Source: Ascidiaceihabitans sp. (GTDB lineage: Bacteria; Pseudomonadota; Alphaproteobacteria; Rhodobacterales; Rhodobacteraceae). Taken from it: DNA of 32,116 nucleotides. Below, in pieces: positions 1-7,352 of this stretch. How positions within the stretch are numbered: position 1 is the first letter of the stretch; every line of letters starts with the position of its first letter. The notes beneath the pieces are model-generated. The model did not search any database. It saw only the letters and a program-made list of their open reading frames with translations, and was not told the DNA's origin. Where the stretch lies: positions 1 through 32,116 of the forward strand of contig JALZUL010000218.1 of NCBI GenBank assembly GCA_023301665.1, read 5' to 3'. Both the position numbers and the translations under genes were made by a program.

Positions 1-161
1 TAGATTTGCAGGCCGCGTTGCAGCTGCATCTGGTCATAGCTGCCAAACATGCCCTCGAACGAGAAATCGAAGTCCTCGACATGAGAATCGCCCGCCGCGT
101 TTGCTGCTCCGGCCATGAGGCCAAGAGCAACAGCGGTTGTCAGAGTGAGTTTCTTGAACAT
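1..161 (-). CDS. petC: Cytochrome c1, N-terminal part (runs off the window)
   Basis: This is the first 53 codons of cytochrome c1, the heme-c subunit of the cytochrome bc1 complex, which passes electrons from the Rieske protein to soluble or membrane cytochrome c. The visible part is a typical Sec signal peptide (start MFKKLTLTTAVALG, hydrophobic core, cleavage near AANA) followed by an acidic mature start (HVEDFDFSFEG) and the QMQLQRGLQI stretch that normally precedes the heme motif. The CXXCH motif lies outside the window. The ATG has an AAGGAAA ribosome site upstream. It is third in the petABC operon, 19 nt after petB, so identification rests on the N-terminus plus synteny. Confidence 0.9.
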   Translation of the reverse strand, partial: MFKKLTLTTAVALGLMAGAANAAGDSHVEDFDFSFEGMFGSYDQMQLQRGLQI

Positions 162-180
162 CTTATTATTTTCCTTCTTC

Positions 181-1506
181 TCACTCAGCCGGTGTGCCGG
201 TTGATTTCGGGTAGTGGGCGGCGAAATCTTCTTCGATTGTCGCTGGCTGGGCCAACGGCTTTTCGATCACACCAAGCAACGGCAGGACCACGAGGAAGTA
301 CGCAAACCAATAGGCGGCACCAATCAAGGAGATATACGGATAGATCCCCTCAGCCGGGCGGGCACCAACCCACATCAACACGATGAAGTCGATCACCAGC
401 AGCGCGAACCACCATTTGAACATCGGACGATACCGACCCGACCGCACGGAGGATGTATCGAGCCATGGGGCCAGAGCCATCACCGCAATCGCGCCAAACA
501 TCGCCACAACACCAAAGAACTTGGCATCAACGATCCCGAAGGTGACCCAGTCGACCAGCATTACCAACCAAACATCGGCGGTAAAGGCACGCAAGATCGC
601 GTAGAATGGCAAGAAGTACCATTCCGGAACAATATGCGCCGGTGTCGCCGCAGGGTTGGCGGGGATGTAGTTGTCGGGGTGGCCCAGATAGTTGGGCATA
701 AAGCCCACAACGGCCGTGAACACGATCAAGATAACCACAAGGGCCAAGAGATCTTTGATCACGAAGTATGGCCAGAACGGCAGCGTATCTTTGGCCGCGT
801 CTTCTTTGCTTGTGCGACGCACTTCAACACCAGTTGGGTTGTTATTGCCCGTGGTGTGGAAAGCCCACACGTGGACCATGGTGATCCCAAGAAGGATAAA
901 CGGCAGCAAGTAGTGCAGCGCAAAGAAGCGGTTCAGCGCCGGTTGGCCAACGGCCGAGGCACCAAGCAACCATGTCTGGATCGCCTCACCCACGAAAGGA
1001 ATAGCGCCAAACAGGCCCGTAATAACGGCCGTACCGTGGAAGGACATCTGACCCCAAGGCAGAACATAGCCCATAAAGCCCGCGCCCATCATCAAGACGA
1101 ACATCAAGACACCAATGATCCACGTCACTTCGCGGGGGGCCTTGTAAGAGCCATAGTAGAGGCCCCGGAAAATGTGCATGTAGACCGCCACAAAGAACAG
1201 CGATGCGCCGTTCATGTGGACATAGCGGATCATCGCGCCGCCATTCACGTTGCGCATGATGTGTTCGATCCGGCTAAAGGCCAGCTCGGTATCGGCGACG
1301 TAATGCATGGCAAGGAACAGGCCAGTGGCGATTTGCAACACCAGCGTGAACACGAGGACAATGCCCCAGATCCACATCCAATTAAGGTTCTTTGGCGTTG
1401 GAATAAACAGAGTGTCATAGAGCAGGCCAGCAATTGGCAAGCGCTTGTTAAGCCACTTTTGGCCATCTGTCTTGGGCTCGTAGTGATCGTGCGGAATACC
1501 AGCCAT
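181..1506 (-). CDS. petB: Cytochrome b of the cytochrome bc1 complex
   Basis: The 441-aa integral membrane subunit of ubiquinol:cytochrome c reductase carries the two b hemes and the Qo and Qi quinone sites. The four heme-ligating histidines are H97, H111, H198 and H212, the same numbering as in Rhodobacter capsulatus. The Qo-site PEWY motif is at 294-297 with the key glutamate E295. Length and hydrophobic profile match the alphaproteobacterial form, which is longer than the mitochondrial one. It starts 2 nt after the Rieske gene and ends 19 nt before petC, so the three are one transcription unit. No odd residues were seen. Confidence 0.98.
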   Translation of the reverse strand: MAGIPHDHYEPKTDGQKWLNKRLPIAGLLYDTLFIPTPKNLNWMWIWGIVLVFTLVLQIATGLFLAMHYVADTELAFSRIEHIMRNVNGGAMIRYVHMNGASLFFVAVYMHIFRGLYYGSYKAPREVTWIIGVLMFVLMMGAGFMGYVLPWGQMSFHGTAVITGLFGAIPFVGEAIQTWLLGASAVGQPALNRFFALHYLLPFILLGITMVHVWAFHTTGNNNPTGVEVRRTSKEDAAKDTLPFWPYFVIKDLLALVVILIVFTAVVGFMPNYLGHPDNYIPANPAATPAHIVPEWYFLPFYAILRAFTADVWLVMLVDWVTFGIVDAKFFGVVAMFGAIAVMALAPWLDTSSVRSGRYRPMFKWWFALLVIDFIVLMWVGARPAEGIYPYISLIGAAYWFAYFLVVLPLLGVIEKPLAQPATIEEDFAAHYPKSTGTPAE

Positions 1507-1508
1507 GG

Positions 1509-2129
1509 TTAAGCCTCCTCACCAAGTTGTATAACGGTGTCCTCAACGAGGACAGCATAGGGAATGGGCAGGTTGCGCGGCGCGGGGCCACGGCGAATCC
1601 GTCCCGCAGTATCGTAATGCGACCCGTGACATGGGCAGAACCAGCCTCCAAAATCGCCGCTTTCGCCCACAGGCACGCAGCCAAGGTGCGTGCACAAGCC
1701 CGAGGAGACGTAAAGAGCGCCGGGGGGGAATGTCGGCTCGAACCCTTCGCCACCATCAAACACCGACACGGTGCGGTTTTCATCGGTGGCCGCGGCTTCA
1801 TCGCCGAGGTTGTCACTGTTTGCCAATGGATCGGGCAGGCTGTCGACATCGACGTCTTGCGCGGCGGCAATCTCGTCTGGGGTCCGAAAGCGCACGAACA
1901 CAGGTTTGCCCTGCCAGAGCACAACGATTTGCATGCCCTCTTGCAAGTCGGACAGATCGCGGCGGAATGAAGCCAGCGCAAGCACGTCTTTGGACGGGTT
2001 CATCGAATTCACCAAAGGCCAAACGGCCGCACCGGTGGCAACAGCCCCGGCGCCTGCGGTGGCGTAATAGATGAAATCGCGGCGTGTGCCCTGATGGTCG
2101 TCTGCGTGTGACACGAGGTGCATCTCCAT
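1509..2129 (-). CDS. petA: Ubiquinol-cytochrome c reductase iron-sulfur (Rieske) subunit
   Basis: This 206-aa Rieske 2Fe-2S protein takes electrons from ubiquinol at the Qo site and hands them to cytochrome c1. The cluster motifs are C146-T-H148-L-G-C151 and C165-P-C167-H168; C151 and C167 form the usual disulfide. A Tat-type TRRDF motif precedes one N-terminal membrane anchor (about 21-40). The start at 2129 has a purine-rich ribosome site about 9 nt upstream; a GTG at 2114 would match the known Rhodobacter N-terminus even better. An in-frame upstream extension to 2219 is unlikely. Odd point: just before CTHLGC the usual W-L-V-M-x-G-V segment is replaced by a longer segment ending ALYVSSGL. 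First gene of petABC. Confidence 0.97.
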   Translation of the reverse strand: MEMHLVSHADDHQGTRRDFIYYATAGAGAVATGAAVWPLVNSMNPSKDVLALASFRRDLSDLQEGMQIVVLWQGKPVFVRFRTPDEIAAAQDVDVDSLPDPLANSDNLGDEAAATDENRTVSVFDGGEGFEPTFPPGALYVSSGLCTHLGCVPVGESGDFGGWFCPCHGSHYDTAGRIRRGPAPRNLPIPYAVLVEDTVIQLGEEA

Positions 2130-2560
2130 GTTAATGTGCCCCCCCTTTCCACCGCACCAGTCTTGTGGCGATGGCGTGATATGCTGGGGCGGATGGTCCA
2201 AAGGACGGGCCATGGCCACAACAGAATCGGCGAGACGCGGTTATTTCCAAGCGTATTTCAGCGGTATTTAGCCCCCAAACTGCGAGGCGTCCAGCGGACA
2301 TTACGGCGCAGGGGGCACGACACGGCGCGAGGTGCGGCATCAAGAGCGCAATTTTGCACAAAATATAGGCCCCAACCGCAGGCATTTACACGATTCTGGG
2401 AATGCCAATGGCCACATCACAATGGGGTATAGACTTAGGCCGTGATAAATGTGCCCTTGATCATCACCCGCGCGCGCGCCAACCTTGGCTTGGCCGCGCC
2501 AAATTCATGGCGGTGCCCCTTGGCACACTCCGCAAACCGCGCGTCTGCGTTTACGATCCG
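2130..2560. other. Intergenic region upstream of petABC
   Basis: This 431-nt stretch between petA and the glutathione S-transferase gene must hold the petABC promoter on the minus strand. A possible -10 TATATT (plus-strand 2362-2367) has only a poor -35 (TGTAAA) 17 nt away, so I do not call a promoter. No convincing gene, RNA or repeat is visible; open frames here lack ribosome sites and recognisable protein motifs. Confidence 0.5.
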
Positions 2561-3172
2561 CTAGGTCGGATCAGCGGGCGCGGTTGCCGCCATACAGTCT
2601 CGTTGGCGAAAGGCATCTTCCCAAGCGGCCAATGCTTCGTTCCCGACGCGCCAATTGCGCCCGTCATGCCGAAAATCAACATAGGCCAGCGCGCACCCCA
2701 CGGCGATATGCGACATATCGACCGGTCCGGCAAGGTGGCTCATCCAGCGGGCATTTATCGCGGCGATACCACGCGCGGATTTGGTCCATTGCGCCTCAAC
2801 CCACGCGGGGCTTTGCTCTGTTTGAGGGCGCAAGCGGGCCTCGTAGGTCATCGACACACAGGCCTCCATGATCGCATCCGCCGTCGCCTCAAGCGTCAGC
2901 ACCTCCCAGATGCGGCCTTCGGGATAAAGGTTGGTTTTCGCCAAAGCATCAAGATAGCGCGTGATAACGCGGCTGTCATAGAGCGCAGGGCCATCATCGC
3001 GAATGAGCGCAGGGATTTTGCCCATTGGATTGGCCGCGACGGCCTGTGGATCGGACTTGAGCGCGGTGGTCGCCACTGGTGTTTGGGTAATACGCTCTGT
3101 CAGGCCCGCCTCAATGATCAGTGCGCGAACCTTGCGGACAAAAGGAGAGGAGGGAGAAGAAATGAGCTGCAT
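2561..3172 (-). CDS. Glutathione S-transferase family protein (YibF-like)
   Basis: A 203-aa two-domain glutathione S-transferase. The N-terminal thioredoxin-like domain starts with MQLISSPSSPFVRKVR, the YibF-type pattern in which a serine near residues 6-8 contacts glutathione. It continues with the cis-proline loop GKIPAL and the glutathione-binding DSRVI motif (E/D-S). The rest is the all-helical C-terminal domain. The family conjugates or reduces with glutathione in the cytoplasm; the substrate cannot be told. The start was put at 3172 because the domain begins there; an open frame runs 23 codons further upstream without domain content. It stands alone, with more than 300 nt free on both sides. 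Confidence 0.9.
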   Translation of the reverse strand: MQLISSPSSPFVRKVRALIIEAGLTERITQTPVATTALKSDPQAVAANPMGKIPALIRDDGPALYDSRVITRYLDALAKTNLYPEGRIWEVLTLEATADAIMEACVSMTYEARLRPQTEQSPAWVEAQWTKSARGIAAINARWMSHLAGPVDMSHIAVGCALAYVDFRHDGRNWRVGNEALAAWEDAFRQRDCMAATAPADPT

Positions 3173-3497
3173 ATCAGGCACGACCTTTATGTGTATGTGG
3201 CGGTTGGCTTGGAGATTGGGGGAATGCGGCTTGCGGGGCAAGGTGAACTTGGGCGGTGCATTTGGAGCGGGCGGGTCTCATCAGCTGTCGAGGCGCTCAA
3301 TAATCGAACCGGAGGAACCATTAAGAAAATATTCACCACGACGGCGTAGACTCAATCTGCGGTACAGGCTGGAGAGCCGATGGCCGTGCAAGGTGAGGCA
3401 CGCTTGGAATGGCGCGCTTTGTCGGCAAGATGGGCCCTCTTATGGTCTCATCTTGCCGAAAATACCTCCGGGGGAGCGAAGCGGGGGCAGCGCCCCC
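3173..3497. other. Intergenic region between GST and mtaB
   Basis: A 325-nt gap. Its left two thirds show no recognisable gene. At 3311-3349 there is a strong ribosome-site-like GGAGG followed by ATT and nine more in-frame codons (KKIFTTTA then TAG), which might be a dead start of an exported protein but is too short to call. The right third holds the paired GC-rich hairpin element listed separately. Confidence 0.5.
3422..3497 (-). repeat. GC-rich double-hairpin element downstream of mtaB (dispersed repeat, probable terminator)
   Basis: There are two hairpins. Hairpin 1 has a perfect 11-bp stem: TCGGCAAGATG (3422-3432) pairs with CATCTTGCCGA (3449-3459). Hairpin 2 is GGGGGC (3483-3488) with GCCCCC (3492-3497) around a 3-nt AGC loop, directly touching the mtaB stop codon. 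Between them lies the string CCTCCGGGGG. From memory, strings of this kind (cggaggtattt..ggcaagatga next to a gggggc..gccccc stem) recur many times in Rhodobacter and Roseobacter genomes behind genes. Termination or mRNA 3'-end protection of mtaB is inferred. Confidence 0.7.
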
Positions 3498-4760
3498 TCA
3501 GGTGCCTGCGACAACAAGCTGTGCGTCGCTGTGGCCACTGATCTTGGCACGCACGATCTGTCCTTCGGGTTGATCGGCGTCAAAGGCCACTTCGGCGAAT
3601 TGTTCGGTCCGTCCCATACGCGCGGTTTCCATCAAGATTTGATGCACTTTGCCCCGTTGTGCCGTCAGGTGTTGGGCCACTTGGGCAACGCCCGCAGCCC
3701 GCAGACGTGCGGCGCGGGTTTTGATGATGCGGCCATCCACTGCAGGCATTTTTGCGGCCGGGGTGCCCGCGCGCGCGGAATAGGGAAACACATGCAACCA
3801 CGTCAGGTCGCATTCCGCGACAAGCGCCAGCGAGTTGGCGAACATCTCTTCCGTCTCGGTTGGAAAGCCCGCGATGATATCCGCGCCAAATGTCATGTCG
3901 GGGCGCAAACGCCGCGCCTCTTGGCAAAAGGCGATTGCATCATCGCGCAGGTGCCGGCGTTTCATCCGTTTGAGGATCATATCATCGCCCGCCTGAAGGG
4001 ACAGATGCAGGTGCGGCATCAAGCGTGGCTCGGTTGCGATGGCCTGCATCAGGGCGTCGTCCACCTCGATGCTGTCGATGCTGCTGATCCGCAAGCGCGG
4101 CAGATCGGGCACCAGTTTGAGGATGCGCAGGACCAAATCGCCCAGTTTGGGTGTTGCGGGCAAATCGGCGCCCCATGATGTCAGGTCAACGCCCGTGAGC
4201 ACCACTTCGTTGTATCCGCCGTCCACCAAGCGTTTGATTTGGTCAACCACCACCCCTGCGGGGACGGAGCGTGAATTGCCACGGCCGTAAGGAATGATGC
4301 AAAACGTACAGCGGTGATCACAGCCGTTTTGCACCTGTACATAGGCGCGGCTTCGGGTGCCGAACCCATCGATCAGGTGGCCTGCCGTTTCGGTGACGGA
4401 CATGATGTCGTCGACTTGAACGGCTTCAGTTTCCCCGATGAAATCGGCCGCCAGTCCTTTCCAAGTGTCACCAAGCATCTTTTCTGTATTGCCGATGACA
4501 GCGTCCACCTCCTCCATTGAGGTGAAGGTCTCTGGCTCGGTCTGTGCGGCACAGCCGGTAACGATAAGGCGTGCATCGGGGTTCTCGCGACGTAACTTGC
4601 GAATATCTTGGCGCGCTTTGCGTACAGCTTCTGCGGTGACCGCACAGGTGTTCACAACAACTGCATTTTTCAAACCTGCCGTCGTTGCGAGCTCTTTCAT
4701 CGCTGCGGTTTCATAGGCGTTTAATCGGCAGCCGTGGTTTGAGAACTTTGGAACTGTCAT
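3498..4760 (-). CDS. mtaB: tRNA (N6-threonylcarbamoyladenosine(37)-C2)-methylthiotransferase MtaB
   Basis: A 420-aa radical-SAM enzyme that adds a methylthio group to t6A37 of ANN-decoding tRNAs, including tRNA-Lys(UUU). The N-terminal domain has the three cysteines of the auxiliary 4Fe-4S cluster (C11, C39, C70). The radical-SAM domain has C147-x3-C151-x2-C154 in the string NGCDHRCTFC, followed by YGRGNSRS. The last 50 residues look like a TRAM RNA-binding domain. The start codon overlaps the dapF stop as ATGA, so translation is probably coupled. The neighbouring MiaB and RimO families differ in the sequence after the first cysteine; the NHGCRLN string fits MtaB. A tRNA-Lys(TTT), a substrate type of this enzyme, lies 1 kb upstream, probably by chance. 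Confidence 0.95.
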   Translation of the reverse strand: MTVPKFSNHGCRLNAYETAAMKELATTAGLKNAVVVNTCAVTAEAVRKARQDIRKLRRENPDARLIVTGCAAQTEPETFTSMEEVDAVIGNTEKMLGDTWKGLAADFIGETEAVQVDDIMSVTETAGHLIDGFGTRSRAYVQVQNGCDHRCTFCIIPYGRGNSRSVPAGVVVDQIKRLVDGGYNEVVLTGVDLTSWGADLPATPKLGDLVLRILKLVPDLPRLRISSIDSIEVDDALMQAIATEPRLMPHLHLSLQAGDDMILKRMKRRHLRDDAIAFCQEARRLRPDMTFGADIIAGFPTETEEMFANSLALVAECDLTWLHVFPYSARAGTPAAKMPAVDGRIIKTRAARLRAAGVAQVAQHLTAQRGKVHQILMETARMGRTEQFAEVAFDADQPEGQIVRAKISGHSDAQLVVAGT

Positions 4761-5611
4761 TGAATGCTATCCAAAAATGCTTGGGTTAAAGTTCCCGAAA
4801 ATACATGCATCGTCTTACCTGTCATCCAAACACCATCCTCACGCCAGTCGATATCTAGGGTGCCGCCATCAAGGTCGATGCGTACTTTGCGCGCCGTCAA
4901 GCCGCGACGGGCAGCCGCGACGCCTGTAGCGCATGATGAGGACCCAGAAGCAAGTGTAACGCCAACACCGCGCTCCCAGACACGCATGCGAATATGATCG
5001 GGTCCGATGATCTGAGCAAATTGAACGTTGGTGCGTTCTGGATAAAGCGGATGATGTTCAAAAAGCGCGCCTTGCTTTTCGAGGTCAATCTCGGCGACAT
5101 CATCTACAAAGAACGTGCAATGTGGGTTTCCCATACCTGTAGCTGTGGGTTTGCCATCGATCGGCAATTCAAGTGTACGGATGTCTTGCGACAGTGGAAC
5201 ATCGTCCCAGTTCAATTGCGGATGACCCATATTGATCGAGGTTACACCATCACCCAAGTCGATGGCATTTAGGGCGCCACGCTCTGTTGTCAGTGTAAGG
5301 GATCGATCGCCCGTTTGATCCATGATGTAACGCGCGATACATCTTGTTGCATTCCCGCAAGCACCCGCAATCGTTCCATCCGAATTATAAAATGTCAGAT
5401 GAGCATCTGGGGCGTCTTGGCCAGTATCACGGGTGATGACTGCCAATTGGTCAAAACCAACGCCACAGTGACGATCACCTAGGGCGCGTGCCATTGATTC
5501 TGTAACTGTAAGGGGATGCACACGTGCATCAACCACAACAAAGTCGTTTCCGAGTCCGTGCATTTTCATGAACGGAAAAAGAGGGGCGTTTTTATCTAAC
5601 ATTTTGGCCAT
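4757..5611 (-). CDS. dapF: Diaminopimelate epimerase (variant second active-site motif)
   Basis: A 284-aa enzyme converting LL- to meso-diaminopimelate for lysine and peptidoglycan. Motif 1 is intact: N76-S-D-G, then C85-G-N-A-T-R, so the first catalytic cysteine is C85. The substrate-binding E213-R214 pair is present. The second catalytic cysteine (C217 in E. coli, nine residues after the Glu) aligns with S222 in ERGVGVTLASGSSSC; the nearest cysteine is C227. This may be a lineage-wide variant, since the rest of the fold is clearly DapF. The start at 5611 has a GAGAGG ribosome site; a second in-frame ATG at 5602 is possible. It overlaps mtaB by 4 nt. Confidence 0.92.
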   Translation of the reverse strand: MAKMLDKNAPLFPFMKMHGLGNDFVVVDARVHPLTVTESMARALGDRHCGVGFDQLAVITRDTGQDAPDAHLTFYNSDGTIAGACGNATRCIARYIMDQTGDRSLTLTTERGALNAIDLGDGVTSINMGHPQLNWDDVPLSQDIRTLELPIDGKPTATGMGNPHCTFFVDDVAEIDLEKQGALFEHHPLYPERTNVQFAQIIGPDHIRMRVWERGVGVTLASGSSSCATGVAAARRGLTARKVRIDLDGGTLDIDWREDGVWMTGKTMHVFSGTLTQAFLDSIQ

Positions 5612-5668
5612 ATACCTCTCGTTGACAAGTGAATCCAGTAACTACCGAATAAAGTTGAAATTAAGGGC

Positions 5669-5697
5669 TTGACCCTACCGCCAACTCTTTCTAGATA
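5669..5697 (+). promoter_or_regulatory. Sigma-70-type promoter of tRNA-Lys
   Basis: The -35 box TTGACC (5669-5674) and the -10 box TAGATA (5692-5697) are separated by exactly 17 nt, ending 10 nt before the tRNA. Spacing and placement fit the housekeeping sigma factor. It is assigned from sequence only. Confidence 0.75.
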
Positions 5698-5707
5698 CCC
5701 GCCTAGT

Positions 5708-5783
5708 GGGCCTGTAGCTCAGTTGGTAGAGCAACTGACTTTTAATCAGTAGGTCTCCGGTTCGAGCCCGGACGGGCTCACCA
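5708..5783 (+). tRNA. tRNA-Lys (anticodon TTT)
   Basis: This is a complete 76-nt cloverleaf. The acceptor GGGCCTG pairs with CGGGCTC (two G-T wobbles), the D arm is GCTC/GAGC, and the anticodon stem ACTGA/TCAGT encloses the loop CTTTTAA, giving anticodon TTT for lysine. The T arm is TCCGG/CCGGA with loop TTCGAGC, and CCA is encoded (5781-5783). A T7 run follows at 5789-5795 and may end transcription. It stands between dapF, which is divergent, and a 0.6-kb gene-poor stretch. Confidence 0.97.
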
Positions 5784-6166
5784 CTTACTTTTTTTCGCAG
5801 CGGGTAAGTGTGGAGCTTCGATACAAAAAACCGCTCTTACGGTCAAATTTTCCCCTCTATATATTCTATTTTTATGGCTATCCCTCGATCTGTGGGGATC
5901 TGGAAAATATCGAATTTGATGCTGGATACAGGCAATGGCCTATTAGTGCCTAGTAGACACAGTTTTCGTAGGCGTGAGCGCCCTGAAATTCTGCGATCAG
6001 TCCTTTTTTCTGGCTGTCGAGATGGATGGTTTCTTTAGTGCCGGCTTGATTGCTCGATTCCCCGCTCCCCATGATTTGCGGGTATTTCGGCTTTTGATGC
6101 CTAAAGATAACTTTTGATTGGTTGGCGCGCGATTGGGTGGGGCACCTAAACGAAAGAGAAAAAGTG

Positions 6167-6220
6167 ATGCAACTCAACGACCGAAAAACCGCCATTCAAA
6201 CTTATTTCGAAGCGTTCTGA
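6167..6220 (+). pseudogene. Possible 5' remnant of an NTF2/SnoaL-like gene
   Basis: ATG at 6167, preceded by a purine-rich string (AAAGAGAAAAAGTG), opens a 17-codon frame reading MQLNDRKTAIQTYFEAF before TGA. The string resembles the first helix of NTF2/SnoaL-fold proteins (D-R-K-x-x-I-x-x-Y-F-x-A-F), which normally continue for 100 residues or more. The following 150 nt do not continue that fold in any frame that I can recognise. It is either a decayed gene or chance. Confidence 0.22.
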
Positions 6221-6285
6221 TTTCGGTGGTTATGAGATGAACCTGTCAAGGTTTCTGTGTGTCGATATTTGACTAAGTAAAAGAG

Positions 6286-6319
6286 ATGTAGGAGCGATTT
6301 TAAAAAACCGCTCCTACAT
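6286..6319 (-). terminator. Hairpin downstream of the redoxin gene
   Basis: A perfect 11-bp stem, ATGTAGGAGCG (6286-6296) with CGCTCCTACAT (6309-6319), closes an A/T-only loop that can extend the stem by four A-T pairs. It lies 46 nt after the stop of the minus-strand redoxin gene, and a short T-rich tail (CTCTTTTAC on that strand) follows. Terminator function is inferred. Confidence 0.65.
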
Positions 6320-6365
6320 TAGACGAATATTCCGCAGGTTTGATCACCCGACTTGGTGAAGTTAG

Positions 6366-6893
6366 TTAAACGACTGCTGTGCCACGGAATGGTAGGTTGT
6401 TTGCAATCGTAAACTGCATGCCATCTAGAAGCTGGACCAGATCAGGACGTGCAGATGGTGCATTTGAAATTGCTGCGACAACGATGTTGCCATCAGGGTC
6501 GATGCAGAAAATCCCAGGTTCCGCAAAACGAGCAATCGCGTCGCCATTGTTGTTTGGTTCTGTGATGTAGAGGCCCAATTCTACCATTTGTTCGACGGTT
6601 AGGCCATAACCTACGTCCATGCTCCACTTGAACTCGTCGATGTCCATTTGAGCGCGTTCGATTGTATCACCAGAAGCAATCTTTACAGTGAAGCCGGATT
6701 TTTCCCAATCCGCCTTCATTGCCTCGAGGCCGTTCAGATAGTTTTTACAACGGCCACAATGGCGCCCGCGGTAAACGATAAACAAGGTCCAACCTTCGGT
6801 CGCGCCACCAATATTCATGGTGCCTCCGCCGAGTTGTGGAACCGAGATGGCTGGGAACGGTGCGCCAACAACTGGCTTAGCGTGGTTATTCAT
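6366..6893 (-). CDS. AhpC/TSA-type redoxin (peroxiredoxin-like protein)
   Basis: A 175-aa thioredoxin-fold protein of the AhpC/TSA type, expected to reduce peroxides or disulfides in the cytoplasm. The core is VGAPFPAI, then FIVYRGRHCGRCKNYL with the redox pair C46-G-R-C49. Relatives I recall more often read HCPxC, so this CGRC site is atypical. No signal peptide or membrane segment is seen. The start at 6893 is chosen because AAAAGGA stands 8 nt before it; an ATG at 6911 overlaps that ribosome site and has none of its own. The gene stands alone, followed by a hairpin terminator and preceded by a palindromic operator candidate (6980-6993). Confidence 0.85.
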   Translation of the reverse strand: MNNHAKPVVGAPFPAISVPQLGGGTMNIGGATEGWTLFIVYRGRHCGRCKNYLNGLEAMKADWEKSGFTVKIASGDTIERAQMDIDEFKWSMDVGYGLTVEQMVELGLYITEPNNNGDAIARFAEPGIFCIDPDGNIVVAAISNAPSARPDLVQLLDGMQFTIANNLPFRGTAVV

Positions 6894-6979
6894 GAGGCAA
6901 GTCCTTTTCATTTTCTGATGATACCGAACATTGGTGTCGCAATTGGCGATAAATATGGATTTGAATTAAGTCAATAGTT

Positions 6980-6993
6980 GTATGATGTCATAC
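6980..6993. promoter_or_regulatory. Palindromic operator candidate upstream of the redoxin gene
   Basis: GTATGA-TG-TCATAC has perfect 6-bp arms around a 2-nt centre, 87 nt before the redoxin start. The GTATGA..TCATAC layout is typical of GntR-family operators, and a GntR remnant lies 100 nt away. Binding is inferred. Confidence 0.35.
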
Positions 6994-7093
6994 CTCTTTG
7001 GTGTATAAGCTGATAAGTTATGAAGCGATACGTATGGTGTAACAATGTACCATGGGCTCGCGTAAAGTAGGTGATCGGAAATACCACTGAACA

Positions 7094-7268
7094 ATGTCAA
7101 AACACCCTTGGCTAAGCGTCGATGTGGCCAATAGACTGCGAAAAATGATCAATGACCAACAGTGGGTCCTTGGCCAACAATTACTCACCGAATTTAAGTT
7201 ACTAAATGTTAGCCGTGAGTCGAAAAGTGAGCCGTGAAGTAATATCGAGACTTAGGATTGACGACCTG
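7094..7268 (+). pseudogene. Broken GntR-family transcriptional regulator (N-terminal remnant)
   Basis: The frame from ATG 7094 reads 47 codons to TGA at 7235-7237. Its middle (ANRLRKMINDQQWVLGQ, then LLTEFKLLNVSRE) matches the start of a GntR winged-helix domain (adRLrxxIxxGxwxpGxxLptE.eLa..lgVSRxt). The recognition-helix string VSRE then appears a second time 19 nt later in the +1 frame (7227-7268, VSREVISRLRIDDL), which is what should follow. A short duplication (GTTAGCCGTGA at 7208, GTGAGCCGTGA at 7227) therefore explains the frameshift. No effector domain follows. The peptide cannot work as a full regulator. Confidence 0.5.
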
Positions 7269-7352
7269 TGCTGTCAGAACACGGTCCCCATATTTTTGGA
7301 TACGGGTTCCACATGCATTCAAATGAAATGTTGGAGGAAGCGGTATAGCGAC

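Larger units (their letters stand above)
5784..6365. other. Gene-poor region downstream of tRNA-Lys
   Basis: These 582 nt carry no gene I can support. They contain a T-run just after the tRNA, a weak inverted repeat (CACTTAC 5782-5788 with GTAAGTG 5804-5810), a possible 17-codon gene remnant (6167-6220) and a strong hairpin (6286-6319). The stretch is visibly more AT-rich than the genes to its left. It has no integrase and no second copy of the tRNA 3' end. Confidence 0.5.

Noticed and set aside
214..1512. Long open frame on the plus strand opposite cytochrome b
   Set aside because: It mirrors petB codon structure, has no protein motif and no ribosome site; cytochrome b on the other strand is certain.
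1700..1790. Possible frameshift in the Rieske gene before the CTHLGC motif
   Set aside because: None of the other frames restores the usual W-L-V-M-x-G-V text, so a true sequence variant is more likely.
3311..3349. GGAGG followed by ATT and a short KKIFTTTA frame
   Set aside because: It could be a dead exported-protein start, but eight codons without ATG are not enough to support a gene.
2402..4178. Long plus-strand open frames across the GST and mtaB genes
   Set aside because: They are antisense to two clear genes and read as Arg/His-rich noise typical of GC-rich shadows.
5708..5783. tRNA-Lys as an integration site
   Set aside because: I saw no second copy of the tRNA 3' end and no integrase in the window, so no attachment site is called.
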